From Carex sylvatica (lineage: Eukaryota > Streptophyta > Magnoliopsida > Poales > Cyperaceae), in assembly GCA_964058845.1 (NCBI GenBank), contig CAXKVR010000038.1, positions 186,001-250,000 on the forward strand: a stretch of DNA of 64,000 nt, read 5' to 3'. The position numbers were made by a program, and so were the translations under genes. This document shows, piece after piece, positions 24,971 through 37,539 of the stretch (the first letter of the stretch is position 1; each line of letters opens with the position of its first letter). The notes under the pieces are model-generated. The model ran no database searches and was not told the origin of the DNA. It worked only from the letters and a program-made list of their open reading frames with translations.

Positions 24971-27900
24971 GTAGACCAATTTTATTGGGTAGGAACAATA
25001 CTAGCTAGTTGACTACATAAAAAAATATTAATTCACCTCTAGGTTTTCTTAAATATTTGTAATATATGTCGCACTTGTATCTAGCTTATAATTTATATTT
25101 ACTTCTCCATTTGTCAAAATGTACGTAATATCAGAATTTCTCAATTATTTTTTGGAAATTATAATTACTATTACTACAAAATAAATTTATGTTTTCAATG
25201 AACATTAACGGCGATTAAAACCACCTTCAACGGCTACCAACGTATATATAGTAGAGCTTGTTATATATGGGTGCACATTGTTTATTTACTAAGAAAAGCG
25301 ACCGCAAATCTAGTGCTTAAACCTTCATGAATAAGCAATTAATTAATTAATTAATGCATATCATATGATTGTTCAAATCCAGCAAACTCTTCTTTGTATT
25401 ACCAAGTTTTGTGCACCGTACGTAAGTTTAATTTGTCGAGCTACAAGCGACCATTGGCCACTTATGAGGGAATTGATTGTTTCTTGCAAATCGAGCCCTT
25501 TTATAATTAAGGTGACATTACAACAAACACTCCAATATATATATATATATATGGGGAGGCCTTTATGCATGCATTAATTAACTTAAAATTCCAGCATTAT
25601 GATATTAGTTAGGGAAAGGCTTTTGTCACGATAACTCATTTATTTTGTTTGTTTTTTTAAATATACATCATCTATGATGAGACACAATTTTGAAAAAAAT
25701 AATAATATAATTTGCATACAATTAATAAAATAATTTGACAGATCCTCTTCACAGAAACGATACCAATCAATTCGGATAAATTAAAGTTAATTGATCTTTC
25801 TCTAAGTCCCCGTTAGCTGTCAACTAGCTTGTAAGGTTCTTAATTACGTGCAGTTATATTAATTAATCTCCCTGATTAATCATATAATTAGCAATCAACT
25901 TGTAAGGTTTCTATGAATTAGCCTTATCTCATATATAATCAATATTGCAAAGTTCATATATATAATATCACACCAAAGCATATATTCTAAAGTTCACTAA
26001 TAATCTTCCTCAATAATTATTTTTTAGCAAAAAATGTTAACCAACTTCATGATGCTCCAACAGAACAAGAAAATAATTAATTAAAGTTGTTGATATATAT
26101 ATTAAATTAGTTATTTTGTTCCTAGAAAGTTAATTAGCTTAGATTACTGTCAAAAAAATAATCATGCAATAATCCTAAAATACTGCTCCTAGAAAGTTAG
26201 CTTAGATTTTTTTTTTTTTTTCAAGAAAGACTAATTATTATCTTAGATTTTATTACGTATATAATCTATCCATGCTGTCCCACCAAATGTTCAGAATCCA
26301 TTGCCAGCCTGTTAATTAGATACTTTTCTTTAAAAAAAAATCAACTTGGGATAAATTCTGGATATTTTGGGCTACCTACCTTGCATGCATGTTTTAATTG
26401 TTCATCAGTACCTAATTGGTAGGAAAATGTCTCCTAAAGCTGAGAAAATAAATATTTCTAAAACAATTGGCATCTCTGATATATATATTTCATGCATGCA
26501 CATCCAAATGGAATTTTGAAATGTACGTATAAGAGAAATAAAAGTTTGGGTACCTTCATGAATCATAATTAAAATAATTAAAGACTCAATTCGCCAGCTA
26601 CCTCAACAACAATTAACAAAACAAAAACAAAAAAACAAAAAAAAAGAAGAAGAAAATTCTTGAACTCTCTTTAAAAGGGAAAAAAAAAAAAATTAATGCT
26701 TGAAATTGAAATCAAACGATGTGGTCTCCACTAACCTACATGAAGTGTTTTATATGTTCCCCAAAGATTAGTGGCATTAATTAGCAGTTTAGTCCTTTTA
26801 GCTAAATAAATCGTCGTATAAATCAAATTTGCTTCTGAGTCATATATATATCCAGGGTTTATACTTCATACAGCTAAGTACACAACGAGGTCTAAACATT
26901 AGTCTAATATTCATAGGAATTCAAGTGATACAAGATTACGCGGTTTCATGCATGCACCATATGGCCCCTCCCCCAAATGAATGCGTATCCTCTGCATTAA
27001 CTCAAAAAGGAATCTTTTAAGTTAATGAATCTCAACCGTCTGATTTTAAACGGAGCTAATTCGGTTCCTACTTATTATATAAAGGACTCTTTAATATTAG
27101 TTCGGATCTAGATCTAGTATGCACGAATTTTAAAATAGATCGGATGGTTAAGATTCATTAACTCTAAAGAGGATACGAAATTCCACCCAAATTAATACCC
27201 TCCATGACTCCACCCCAAAAAAAGTTTAATATATAAAACCAAGAAAAAGCTAGGGTTTAATACTTCAATTATATAGTATGAATAAACACAAGTCCTAGCT
27301 TGTAGAAAACAGATTGCTACTCATCTGAAAAATAGAACTCTATATAATCTGTATGATATTAATTGTCTTTGTGTGTAACGGAATTAATTAATTAATTAAG
27401 GGACTAAAAAAGTTATTTACAAATAGTTTAACTACTCGTAGTACGTAGTTGTTTCGTAATAAGATATTACAATTTATTTATTAAAAAGGCCTGCTAACAA
27501 TACTAAGAAGGCCATAGCTTTGTCCAAGCCGGCCCCTCTCAATTAAGGGACTTAATAACACTGGTATCAGATAATAAGTTTTCAGAGGTAATAGGGGTAT
27601 AATCATTGATTGATCCAGACAATTTGAATGTAATAAAATATATATATATATATTTATACAGCAGAACTTCCAAATTAGTAAGGGAATATCCATTCAAATA
27701 GTTCGACGTGCATCTACATTTCTTTCAATACCAAACTATGATTTTTTTTTTTTTATTTACTCCAATTATTATTGGGCAATGCCATAAATGGTGTAATAAA
27801 CCCTCATCATTTCAATACAGCTCATATCTCTAGTTGGCGAATTGTGTAATTAAATCCAATATTTAATTCCTGCTCTCGGAATCCTCCTCCTTTTTTTAAT

Positions 27901-30900
27901 CTTCTATGAGGATTCAATATACATATGTAAGGTGTTGACCTAAAGATCTGTGCTTAAGATACTAAAGTATTTCCTCAACATTATATTTAATATACTTGAA
28001 TCTCTCTCTCTTTTTGAAACCTTGGGCCAAGTCTCTCTCTCTCTCTCTGTTTTTTTTTTTTTTTTTCTTAAATTGGCAGCGGCTGCCAAGGTGGGCCAAG
28101 TCTCTCTCTCTCTCTCTCTTTCTCACTCTTTTGAAAAGTCTCTCTCTTCCTCTCTTTCTCTCACACGACATGCAGACCACCCTTACATCAGCCAACTATT
28201 TTGTGAGACAAATCTCTTAGCACTGATCCCTTTTTTTACGAGCGTTGACAAACAAAAACCAAGAAAAAAAAAAAAACGAAATAAATCTTTCAGAAAGATG
28301 CATTTCTGGTTTTCTCAATGTAAATTAAATTCCTTCCCCATTTTTTAGAATCGAAGAACAATGCGAAGGTGTTAGCTGCATTGCGTAATGCAAAGATTGG
28401 CTACTCATACGAGTCATTCCCGTGGGAGAAAAAGATGAGAGAACTCCTGCTTCCATCTGGCGCCACTTCATTTCTGTCGATACTGCTCCTTCCGAGGGCA
28501 TCTGATGCATCGGCATCAAAATATAACTCATTGGAGGATACACTTGCTCGTGCCGATACTTGGCTTGTTTCGTCCCAGGCATCTGGTGTGCCGATATGTT
28601 TCATGAGTGTCCAGACTGAAGCTCTTCTTACTAAGGTACATACGCAAGATTTTATTTAATTTTTTAGTTTTTTTTTTTTTTAGGAGAGTTCAAATGTCTT
28701 CATCATGCTTTCATTTTTTAAAACTTTAATAACTCAAAATTTTAATTTAAAATGTCAAAATAAAATCGTTAGATGTGATCTATGTTATTTTATTTATATG
28801 CTCATAAAATATTATCACATTTCAATTTTGATTTTATGTGAATTAATAAGTTCAAAAATCAATGTCTAGAAATTATTCATATTAGTACATTTTTTTTACA
28901 ATATCTTGATGACAATAAAAATAAAGTTGAAATGTCATAATATTTTACATCTGCATAGATAAAATGATGTAGATCATATCCAACGGTTTTATTTTGACTT
29001 TTAAATTTTAAATTTTAAATTATTAAAAAATTTAAAAATTGAGACACCAAAAATGAAGGCATTTGTACCCTCCTCTTCTTTTTTTGAGTAAATTTTTAGT
29101 TTCTTTTTTGTCATTCAGCATTACAATTGTCTTAATGATTTTTCAATGTTACATTGTTATTGCATCTTAGTTTTAGTGCTCATTTAGCATATATTAATTG
29201 TGGCTATGGGGCATGGATCCCAGACACTCAATTAGGTCTTTAGATGCTATTTTAGACTCTAAAACTTACTAAGTGGTCGTCAAATTAGCAGGAACAAATA
29301 TGTTCTTGAACTTTCTTTTACATTAATGTTAAAAATATTTTTTTTAAATTTAAACTCAGAAATAATATGTCACACCAAAAGATACAACAAACATGAATTA
29401 TTTCAACTCACCAAAAACTATTTTTTTTTTATGGTTAACCGCAATTGCCGTTAACAAATATATTGATAAAAGATGATTTATAATATTTTTTTTTTTTGAA
29501 ATTAGAGAGACTACAGCCATTCTCATAATTACAACTAATAGCCAAAGTAACCCTTTCTCTTCGTCCCCCCCAACATGATACTATAATTTACAAATAATTA
29601 CATATTAGTTCTCTATCTCTCAATTTCTATAGCTGTGTCAATAATGAGGTAATGTACAGCTCTTCTTTTATTTGAAAAGAATATTTTGTTCCTTTTCCTC
29701 CACAGTGCCTAAGCTTCCGCCGCCCACAGGATGTTCCAAACTATTTTTTGTGTGCTTGAAAGTTGTTTGTCTGTTTCAAACCACACTCGTTGTATGTCCA
29801 CTCCTCCTAATGTCCTTATGTTATACTGTGCCAGTAGCCCTCTCCAAAATCTCACCACATACGTACATTCCCACATAATATGGTCTCTCGTTTCCAGTAG
29901 GTCGGCCTCGCCAATTAAGATGGCACCCCGATTCCACATTACTGCCTCTGTAAGTTACTATATCCTAAGTCAAAATTTTCCTATCCAACAAATATTAGTC
30001 TGATATAAATTCTGGCTTTAATTGGGACCTTTATCTTCCATAATGATTTGTGATACAGAGATAAGATCCCTGTATTGTGTAATCCTCTATATGCAGAGGC
30101 GCAGGACCCTCTCCATTTTCTCACTCCTCCCTGCATATTTGTCGATGACGAATAAAAATGTTTCAAGTCTGTCAATTCCTTTACGAAAAAAGAAGCCCTA
30201 TTTCCCAATATTAGATTTACATGCATGTATTTTTAGGACAGAACTACTAAGAACCAATTTTACAAAAAAAACATAATTTTCTAAAATGCATAGATATCAG
30301 GCGAAACAGCATCCGCTACGGTAACAATGGGTTCCCTGGCCGACCTAGCTAACATGGCAAATGTTAGTCTCTACGGGTTTGAAGATTACCATGGTGTTGA
30401 CATAGGGGTGGTAAGAGCAGTACGCCTCTGGTACACCCCTGTTGCAGGGGAGATAGCACTAGAGATCAAATTGCTACAAGGTGATACCAGGCTAGGTTTT
30501 GCAATAAGTCGAACTGAAGAGGTAAAATACCATTATTGGTTTATCACTTTCTCATTACATTCAATCAACATATCATATGGATATATAAATATTATAATCA
30601 TACTGATCTCTTGTACACTGAGATCTAGACCGGATGGTACTGAGTAGTTCATGGAACAAAAATTACAAACTTTTATGGTCATAAATGAAGTCACAGTTAA
30701 AAGGAAACAAAATAGAAGTTAAATTTTCAAATTCAAATATTATGCTTCAAAATAATGAAAATACATTGATTTACACAAGATTCACTACTTATATCATTTT
30801 TGCAGGGTTTTATCTACGTATCCTCTGTGGCAGATGAAAACAGCCACAGTGTAGCCTCCACACGCTCTGGTCTCCTCCAGCTGTACAAAGAGGCCAAGAA

Positions 30901-31321
30901 GGCATCAAAGCTTCTAATTGTCTCGCGAGTGGGCAACGAGAAAGTTCTCCCATGGATGGTCGCCACCTCTGGCGACATCAAGTGCTTCGATACAGTCTCT
31001 CTCAGCCAAAAGCTATCCTTGCACCGACATGCTTTAAAGCCCATCTTTCTGCATTTCCTCATGTGGGATAAAATCACTGTCGATGTCCCGAAGGATGAAT
31101 CAAATCAGAATGGAACCACAAAACTGTCACTTCCTCAGTCGGTGATCCCACTACCAACCACAACTGAACAAGAGGAGGTGCCGAGGGGTATGAGTTTTGA
31201 AGGCAGTATTAGGAGCAGTGTGAGCAGCGAGGATGATGGACTGGAAATCGTGAAAAGCAGCACAACTGGTGAATCTTCCTTTAGGTTTCAGAACATCAAG
31301 CTACCTGATAGTTGGGTGTGA
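23613..31321 (+). CDS. Conserved plant protein of unknown function with a PDZ-like segment (4 exons)
   Basis: Exons 23613-23904, 28349-28635, 30294-30521 and 30806-31321 join in frame (phases 1, 0, 0) with GT-AG sites to 440 residues. The N-terminus holds VTALYQTPPP and a basic stretch (KKSSKKGGMQKLIKSAFKR, about 31-50). Exon 2 contains YSYESFPWEKKMRELL; exon 3 YGFEDYHGVDIGVVRAVRLW. From about residue 244, EIALEIKL then LGFAIS across the exon 3/4 junction and GFIYVSSV with STRSGL downstream look like the strands and carboxylate loop of a PDZ fold; this is inference. The tail (about 365-440) is serine-rich and low in structure. I remember similar uncharacterised proteins in other plants but no function or symbol. 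No signal peptide or membrane segment. Introns of 4.4 and 1.7 kb are swollen by MITEs and a LINE remnant; coding parts look intact. Confidence 0.88.
24574..24936. mobile_element. Foldback MITE, shared-core family (intron 1)
   Basis: Ends GAGGAGGGATCAAGTTACAA and its inverse, flanked by TA microsatellites on both sides. Both arms carry the family core: TCCAAACCGTTAGATGTGAT and the GGTCTCCAAACATATTTTAT type block. The centre also pairs (AACATGGGTAC with GTACCCATGTT). Confidence 0.9.
26975..27190. mobile_element. Foldback MITE (intron 1)
   Basis: Left arm GCGTATCCTCT ... GTTAATGAATCTCAACCGTC is mirrored by a right arm whose complement reads CGTATCCTCT ... GTTAATGAATCTTAACCATC. About 200 bp, no ORF. 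Confidence 0.75.
28000..28165 (+). repeat. CT microsatellites with a duplicated GGGCCAAG block (intron 1)
   Basis: Three CT runs; GGGCCAAGTCTCTCTCTCTC occurs at about 28024 and 28094, separated by a poly-T tract. Frames called here are low complexity. Confidence 0.8.
28684..29075. mobile_element. Foldback MITE, diverged member of the shared-core family (intron 2)
   Basis: GAGAGTTCAAATGTCTTCAT at the left is mirrored by ATGAAGGCATTTGTACCCTC at the right; the core ATCGTTAGATGTGATCTATG pairs with ATGTAGATCATATCCAACGG. AT-rich and no ORF. Confidence 0.75.
29640..30226 (-). pseudogene. LINE reverse-transcriptase 3' remnant (zf-RVT region) in intron 2
   Basis: Read right to left: LYHKSLWKIKVPIKARIYIR (about 30075-30020), then, after frame breaks, ETRDHIMWECTYVVRFW (about 29890-29840) and IVWNILWA near 29720. 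The order LWKIKVP, then the H-x4-C end of a zinc-binding domain, then W-rich tail is that of the C-terminal region of plant non-LTR ORF2. It is antisense to the host gene and lies wholly inside its second intron. Confidence 0.8.
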
Positions 31322-31984
31322 GGTTAAATAAATAATGTGTTTCCCCTTTTGTGTACACATTGCCAGGCTTAAATGATGCATGCATTTAATCGTTAGGTTA
31401 ATAGAAATATGTGGCTTCTTCTTCTCTCCAAATTGCGCTTTGCCATCTAAACTTGTATATTATGGAGATATATGTAGTTACCTGAAAGCTTTGTTCATCT
31501 GCAAGCAAAGTATTTACTGGTAACTGCAAATGTGTTGATTTAAAATGTTCAGGTAGAAAATGTGAAATAAATGGGTAAGCAATATGTGATGCCACTTAAT
31601 TAAGTCTTAATTATATAGTTCATTTTGTACATTTTTGTGTACTTTTGAGGTGAAAGGGGACTAAATAAAAGCTTCTTGTGAGTTTAATTATTTTGTAATT
31701 TTAAGATTTACATTTGTGTTATAAAGAGTTGATATATTGCCTTAAATTTTTTATTAAAACACACCATATGGCGCGAGATACTGTCGGTATACCGTCGCAG
31801 CAGATACTACCGTCGCTAATAGAAAAAACACATTTATGATGGTATACCCTCGCAGATACTCTCCCATTCTTGTAGTCGCGTCCTAAACTTTTGTATCATT
31901 TACATATTACAGGTCGGCTTAATTAGAAAGATAATAAGTCTTTTAAAAAAAAAAATTGAAATAATAGAGTAGGGTTAAAATGCA
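31322..31984 (+). other. 3' flank of the gene ending at 31321
   Basis: Probable 3' UTR (ordinary AT content, AATAAATGGG-type signals near 31568), then AT-rich DNA. A short GC-richer patch near 31770-31850 repeats CCGTCGCAG/CCCTCGCAG with AGATACT; nothing coding. Confidence 0.4.
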
Positions 31985-32265
31985 CCATTAGTTATTTGTG
32001 CTCCAATTATACTCCACATTCTTATTTATGTTTTCAAAATCTAAACAGTCGATCTGAACTGCTCAACATGTTTTTGGAGACCAAATTTAATATTTCTTTG
32101 AATTTGTTTACTAAATTTTTTAGATAGGTACAAAATCACCGACTTCGAAAGATTCTCGACTCTCAATATGGAGATCATGTTGAATGGTTTGGATCAACTA
32201 TTTGGACTTTAAAAATAGAGATAAAAATGTAGAACACAATTAGAGTACAAAACTAATGAGTTAAT
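31985..32265. mobile_element. MITE remnant, shared-core family
   Basis: Left arm holds CAGTCGATCTGAACTG and GGAGACCAAATTTAATATT; the right arm holds GGTTTGGATCAACTATTTGG. Outer ends (CTCCAATTATACTCC, and CAATTAGAGTACAAAAC) pair roughly. The right arm has lost part of the core. Confidence 0.75.
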
Positions 32266-33264
32266 TTTAGAGAGAAAATTTTAGCTAAATATAGCTAAAT
32301 AAAAACTGGCGCATAGGTCTCATTTGTTAGATTGAGACTAAATTAGGAAAACAAATATTAAACAGATGGGTGCGGAGTAGGTCCGATGTACTTAATTTGG
32401 ATCAGATCTTTGTCCAATATCGAGAATTTGGACCGGATTTCCAAGACGGACACTATTAGAATGATATTTATGATTGTGAAATGGATCTTTAATTGTTTTG
32501 GAAATAAATATATAAATATTTTATTCTTCTCCCTTACATAACTGAAATAATTAAAACATATGGTGACTCCATTAACTCTTTTAAATTACTAATCTTTATC
32601 ATTAGCTTTATTTATACATAAATCAAGGCAAGCACAAAAAACTGATAAACCCAAATTATATATAGAGACAGAGACTATAACAGCAATATTTGCTCGTAAT
32701 TTTTTGAATTAGTTTCCATGAAAACTATATTTTCATTCGAAGAACTAATTCAACATATTTTAATTATTTATTCAATCAAAAGAAAAAAAATATTATCTGA
32801 TCTTTCTTCAATCTAGTCAGTAAAATAAATAAATAAAATGAATGTAATTAATATTAAGCTTTCAATAAATCAATTTAAGAATGAGAGGTGAATTGTTTTA
32901 ACAATCAACTAAGAGCCAACTTTAGTTACCAAGCAATAATTTTTAACAAATTAATTTATGCTTTCATATTGGTTAATATAGAATTAGAATAACATATGGA
33001 ATTGGATTTAGTCCATATTTGGCGTGACTTTTCAGAAAAATATTCTGGGGTTCAATCACTTCAGTGAAAGATTTCATAATAACATGTAGGCGTCATTTCT
33101 AATAGAGGGCCGTGATGTTGGGCTTCAACCTTTGGCATTCTTTTTAGTGAACCTCAATTTTTTTTTTTATGAGAAGCCCTTAGGCGTAATGACCCTCAAT
33201 TGGGACTATATGAGAGTCCCAGTTGCTGGGTAGTGGGTAGTATGCAAACGAAGTAATCTCCTTT
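32266..33264. other. AT-rich DNA, nothing recognised
   Basis: No gene or clear repeat found on either strand. Confidence 0.4.
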
Positions 33265-34857
33265 ACCTTTAAATGAGAGATTTCTTCCGGCCATTTTTAT
33301 TAATACCCTTAAAAAATATATAATTTTAAAATATCCTTGTATTAGATTTTTTTTCAAAATTATTCCGACCGTCAGACTCAGGGGCGGCCCAATCCCCATA
33401 GCAAACCGTCCGAACCAGGGGCGGTCCACTAGGGACCACACAGCCTCTGGTCCGGGCGGTCCTCTTTTCTTTTTCTTTTTTCTTTTTTTTTAGAGATCTT
33501 AATATTTTTTATTTAAATAATTTTGTGAATAAAAAGTTTTCTTGTTTAGAGTGTATGCCAAAAAAATAAGACATTTGATATATTTATGAAGTGATGTCGT
33601 AATTATTTATAACTTTGATTGATTTGATTTGTCAGTTGGATATCACCAAGTCTAAAGATAACACTAATTAAGGACTTGGCCTTGATTCCAAAAAATTATT
33701 TTATTCAAATATACACAAGAAAATATAGTTAGATTGCCTCAATGATACATATATACATATATACATATATATACATGTATTATATTATATATACATATAC
33801 ATATATTATACATATATACATAGCCCATGTGTTTGCATTTGCGGCGCATGCGTTTGCATTTGCGGTGCATGCGGCACATTTGACCTCTACTGATAAATCA
33901 GCAAGTCTGGATTGATACAAGGACCAAACTGCAAAAGTGATTACACCATAATGTAGAGCATTCAAAAATACACAGCATTGACACAAATTTCAATTTATTT
34001 GAATTTTTCTACAGTTAGTTATGAATTTTCAAAATTCAGCTTTCGAAAAAACTTTAAACACCCATAACTTTGGCTAGGAAAGTCGGAAGCATCAGAATTT
34101 TAAAAAAATGTCGTTTAGTGCCTCAAAAACTTAGTTTAAGTTTTTGTACGACGGAGGTATTAAAATACAGCGATTTTCAAACCATCTTAATAAATAGTAA
34201 AAAATTCCAAAAAATATAAAATTTAATCTCCAAGCATATTTTAATATAGATTAAACATCTAATGGTTTGGATCGGCTATTTGGACTTCAAAACCATAGAT
34301 ATGAGCGCAAATTAAAACATTATCTTTTAATTCACGAAGTAGCGTAGCCTTACTATATATATATATACATATATTATATTATATATACATATATTATAAA
34401 AAAATGAGTTTATAAAAATTCTATTTATAAAGCAAAAAAATACGGGGGTACTTTTGTATAATGCGGGAGTGGAAAAAAAAGATTTTACAAAAGTACCCCG
34501 CATTAAGAATCAATGCTAAGTCCTTAATTAGTGTTATATTTAGACTTGTGATATCCAATTGACAAATTAAATCAAAGTTATAAAATGTTACGGCATCATT
34601 CATAAATATATAAAATGTCTTATTTTTTTGGCATACACTCTAAACAAAAAAATTAAAATAATTTAAATTTAAAGTAGATATTTAAAAGAAGAAGAAAAAT
34701 AGAGGACTGCCCAACAGAGGAGCGGTCTGCTAGGTGTGTGGACCGCCCCCTGTCGGACGGTCGGGGCAGTTTTTAAAAAAAAAAATCAGGAACAATTTGT
34801 TAAAAATCTTTATTTTTTAGGGTATTAATAAAAATTGCCGGATTTCTTCCTTTAATC
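33265..34857. repeat. 1.6 kb inverted-repeat element with ~400 bp arms
   Basis: Left arm (33265-33690) and right arm (34505-34857) are diverged inverted copies: TTTTTATTAATACCC at the left pairs with GGGTATTAATAAAAA at the right; GGCATACACTCTAAAC near 34630 is the inverse of GTTTAGAGTGTATGCC near 33545; TCCTTAATTAGTGTTAT mirrors ATAACACTAATTAAGGA. GC-rich blocks just inside the ends (GGGGCGGTCC; GGACCGCCCC) also pair. The 800 bp between the arms contains TA microsatellites and a core-family MITE fragment (34170-34320), so something inserted in the loop. Confidence 0.85.
34170..34330 (+). mobile_element. Single-arm remnant of the shared-core MITE family
   Basis: Holds TAATAAATAGTAAAAAATTC, TTTAATCTCCAAGCATATTT and TAATGGTTTGGATCGGC, the right arm of the family, without a matching left arm core. 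Confidence 0.7.
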
Positions 34858-35270
34858 AATAGCCCGATGTACTACCGCCTTATTAAATTCTATCGTGGTA
34901 GTTATATTTCTTAAATAAGATTGAGATTGCTAATGTTGTCATCACTATGTATTATATTATAATAGCATATTTAATGGGATCGTAGGTTTTCGAGATAGAA
35001 ATGATTTGAAGGGGTATGCGTAGAACTAAACCCTAAACTCTAAATTCTAAACCCTATGAGATAGAAATAATGCTTTAACTTATATTTTTCAATGTTTCTG
35101 ACTTGTAATTTATAATGTTTAACTTATAATTCTAATTATCAATCATAATTCAAAAAACTTATTTTGATTTTAACACTAAATTTAACCCGAATTGCAAATG
35201 AAACAGTCAGAGAGGGGCAAAAAAAATTCCAGGGAGGGACAACGTCGATCGGTATCGATAAATCACCAAT
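34858..35270. other. AT-rich DNA with short CCCTAAA-like strings
   Basis: AACCCTAAACTCTAAATTCTAAACCCTA-like text (about 35026-35055) is an interstitial telomere-like patch of degenerate repeats. Otherwise nothing. Confidence 0.4.
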
Positions 35271-35807
35271 AAAACTCAAAATCCAGGGGGAACGGCTGCC
35301 CCCCTAGGTCTATGCTAGGTCCGCCCCTGGGTGTCCGATGCCCATCGGACCAAAGTCTGTTCGATGGACTGTTAGAACCGTCTGATTTAAAATCAGATCT
35401 ACATTTTGATTAACAAAACGATATTGGTTAATGGTACAGATCCATCTTTCCAATCTTGCTATTCCAATAAAATCCATTTCTGTCAATCTCACCTTCCCCA
35501 AATTATTCTTTAAAAATGCTCTCCTCCCCCAAATTAAATCACCACTAAAACTCGAAACCCAGGGGGAGCGGCCAGGTCTATGCTGGGTCCTCCCCTGGGT
35601 GTATGATGCCCATCGGACCAAAGTCTATTCGATGGACTGTTGGAATCGTCTGATTTAAAATCAGATCTACGTTTTGATTAACAAAATGATATTGGTTAAT
35701 GGTACGGATCTATCTTTCCAAACTTGCTATTCCAATAAAATCCATTTCTGTTAGTCTCTCCTTCCCCAAATTATTTTTTAAAAATGCTCTCCTCCCCCAA
35801 ATTAAAT
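35271..35807 (+). repeat. Two tandem copies of a 268 bp unit
   Basis: CCCATCGGACCAAAGTCT begins at 35341 and 35609; both copies continue through GATGGACTGTT, ATCTGATTTTAAATC-like sequence and CTCCTCCCCCAAATTAAATC. The copies differ at roughly one base in fifteen. Confidence 0.92.
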
Positions 35808-37530
35808 CTCTCTCTCGGTCGCTCTCGATCGATCTATCAATCGCGATGTATTGGAAGATAACCACATAGCCTCCGCCTCCGCTGTCCCCATAGGCACACA
35901 TCCAAAGAGGAAGGTTGATCGCTATCAAGTTGATATTTGAGACGGGAGCGATTGTCCAGCCGAACATAGGATTCGATATAGGGAGAGATGGAGAGGTATC
36001 ACCATTTCAGGACTTCAAAAGTTACTGATTTTATTTTGCTTAATGTCTAATGAAGATATTTTCTTAATGCTCATTATTTGAGTTAGATTGATACCAGATT
36101 CAAAATTCCCAAATTATAATACAAATCAGCCTTATTGATTTATAATTTAAAAATAATTGATCGATTAAATCAATTAATAAAGATCTGAAAAAATAGATGT
36201 TTGTAATGAATTGTCATTCAATTTGGGAAAAGTTATGTTCATTTAATTGTCAAATAGTTTCTCACCTGTGCAATTATTAGATTGACCTTGGTTTAGCAAA
36301 TTTGCATAACCTCTTGATCTTGCAACCAAGCATTGCTTGTTTATTTAACTTCAATTACTCTCTAATTGGCAGGTCTTCAACAGGTCAATTAAACATCACA
36401 AAGATATGGAAATTAAAATGTTCAATCAAATATTAATTAAGATTGAGCATTTCATTTATTCAATTAAAATCTGTAGCCTCAATTTAATTATATGTAGCCG
36501 CTACTTGTGTGTTGAAATTGCAAAATTTAGCTTGAATTTAAAATCAAATTAATATGGCACTATTATGGTAACACGCTATAAAAGCAGCAAGAGTCAAACT
36601 TGAATTTGTGCATGCAGTAACTATATATTTCCTTGTCTTACAGCTAAAGAAACAAATATGAGAAATGATCAAGGCAAAGCGCTCTTGACGGGGATTTACT
36701 TTACAAAGATTGACTTGATGATTTCAAGATTAAGTAAAGCTTATTAGCACATTTTGTGATTTTCTTTGTAAGAAAATTATTAAGTAATTTATGCACTTGC
36801 TATATGTATTTGTAGCAAAGATGAAGCAGTAAGTGTTAACCATCTTCAAATGGTATCCTCTTGTTATTTTAATTGGTTTGGTGTATGAACTTGTTGATGA
36901 TTTAAAGTATGTTCTTATTATTTTAGTGTTTTCTTTAATTTTGTAAAGTAAAGAGTCGAATGGCTCGGTAGTGAGCACGCAGGTGTACTGTTGCCAGCAT
37001 GGTGTTGATGAGTACTTATTTGAGTCTCCTTTTTGTTCTATTGTTCACAAGATATGTATTTCTGGTTGCACTAGTTATCTCTTTTTTTATGATGTTTCAG
37101 TTTGTTATATTAACAATTTGCAACTTAATTTTGATGCGGATTATTTTGATGATTTTGCTTCTGTGTAATACATTTGTCTCGAATATATATATTTTCTTCA
37201 TGATTAAACTTCAAGTTATTGAATTATTTTTTTATAATGTTACATTATGACTTGATAATATACATAAATAGAGCACATTACATTACAAATAAAATGTCTA
37301 TTACAGCAACAACAACTATATTACAAATAACTAAGAACAATCTTCAAAATAATCTTACATCAATGCTCAGAATCTTGATACCGATCAAACTCTATACCAT
37401 CCCAAAGAACTCAAAAGGCACTCATAAAAAAATCATAACAAACATAATAGCAACATTATTACAACATAACACATCAATATAATAAATTATATTAAATTAC
37501 AGTACATCAAAAATTAGCGATTATGCAACA
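35808..37530. other. Interior of the inverted-end element, no gene recognised
   Basis: 35810-35995 is less AT-rich (CCTCCGCCTCCGCTGTCCCC) and ends at a donor-like GAGAG|GTATCACC, so it may be a captured leader exon. The rest is AT-rich with short hydrophobic frames that I do not trust. Confidence 0.35.
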
Positions 37531-37539
37531 TTCTCCTTC

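Noticed and set aside
27950..28348. 132-codon frame rich in serine and leucine
   Set aside because: Made by CT microsatellites and poly-T in intron 1; the true exon starts at 28349 in another frame.
33720..33990. Frame with repeated ANA words (CAANANA) and TA-rich flanks
   Set aside because: Arises from a short GCATTTGCGG repeat beside TA microsatellites; not a gene.
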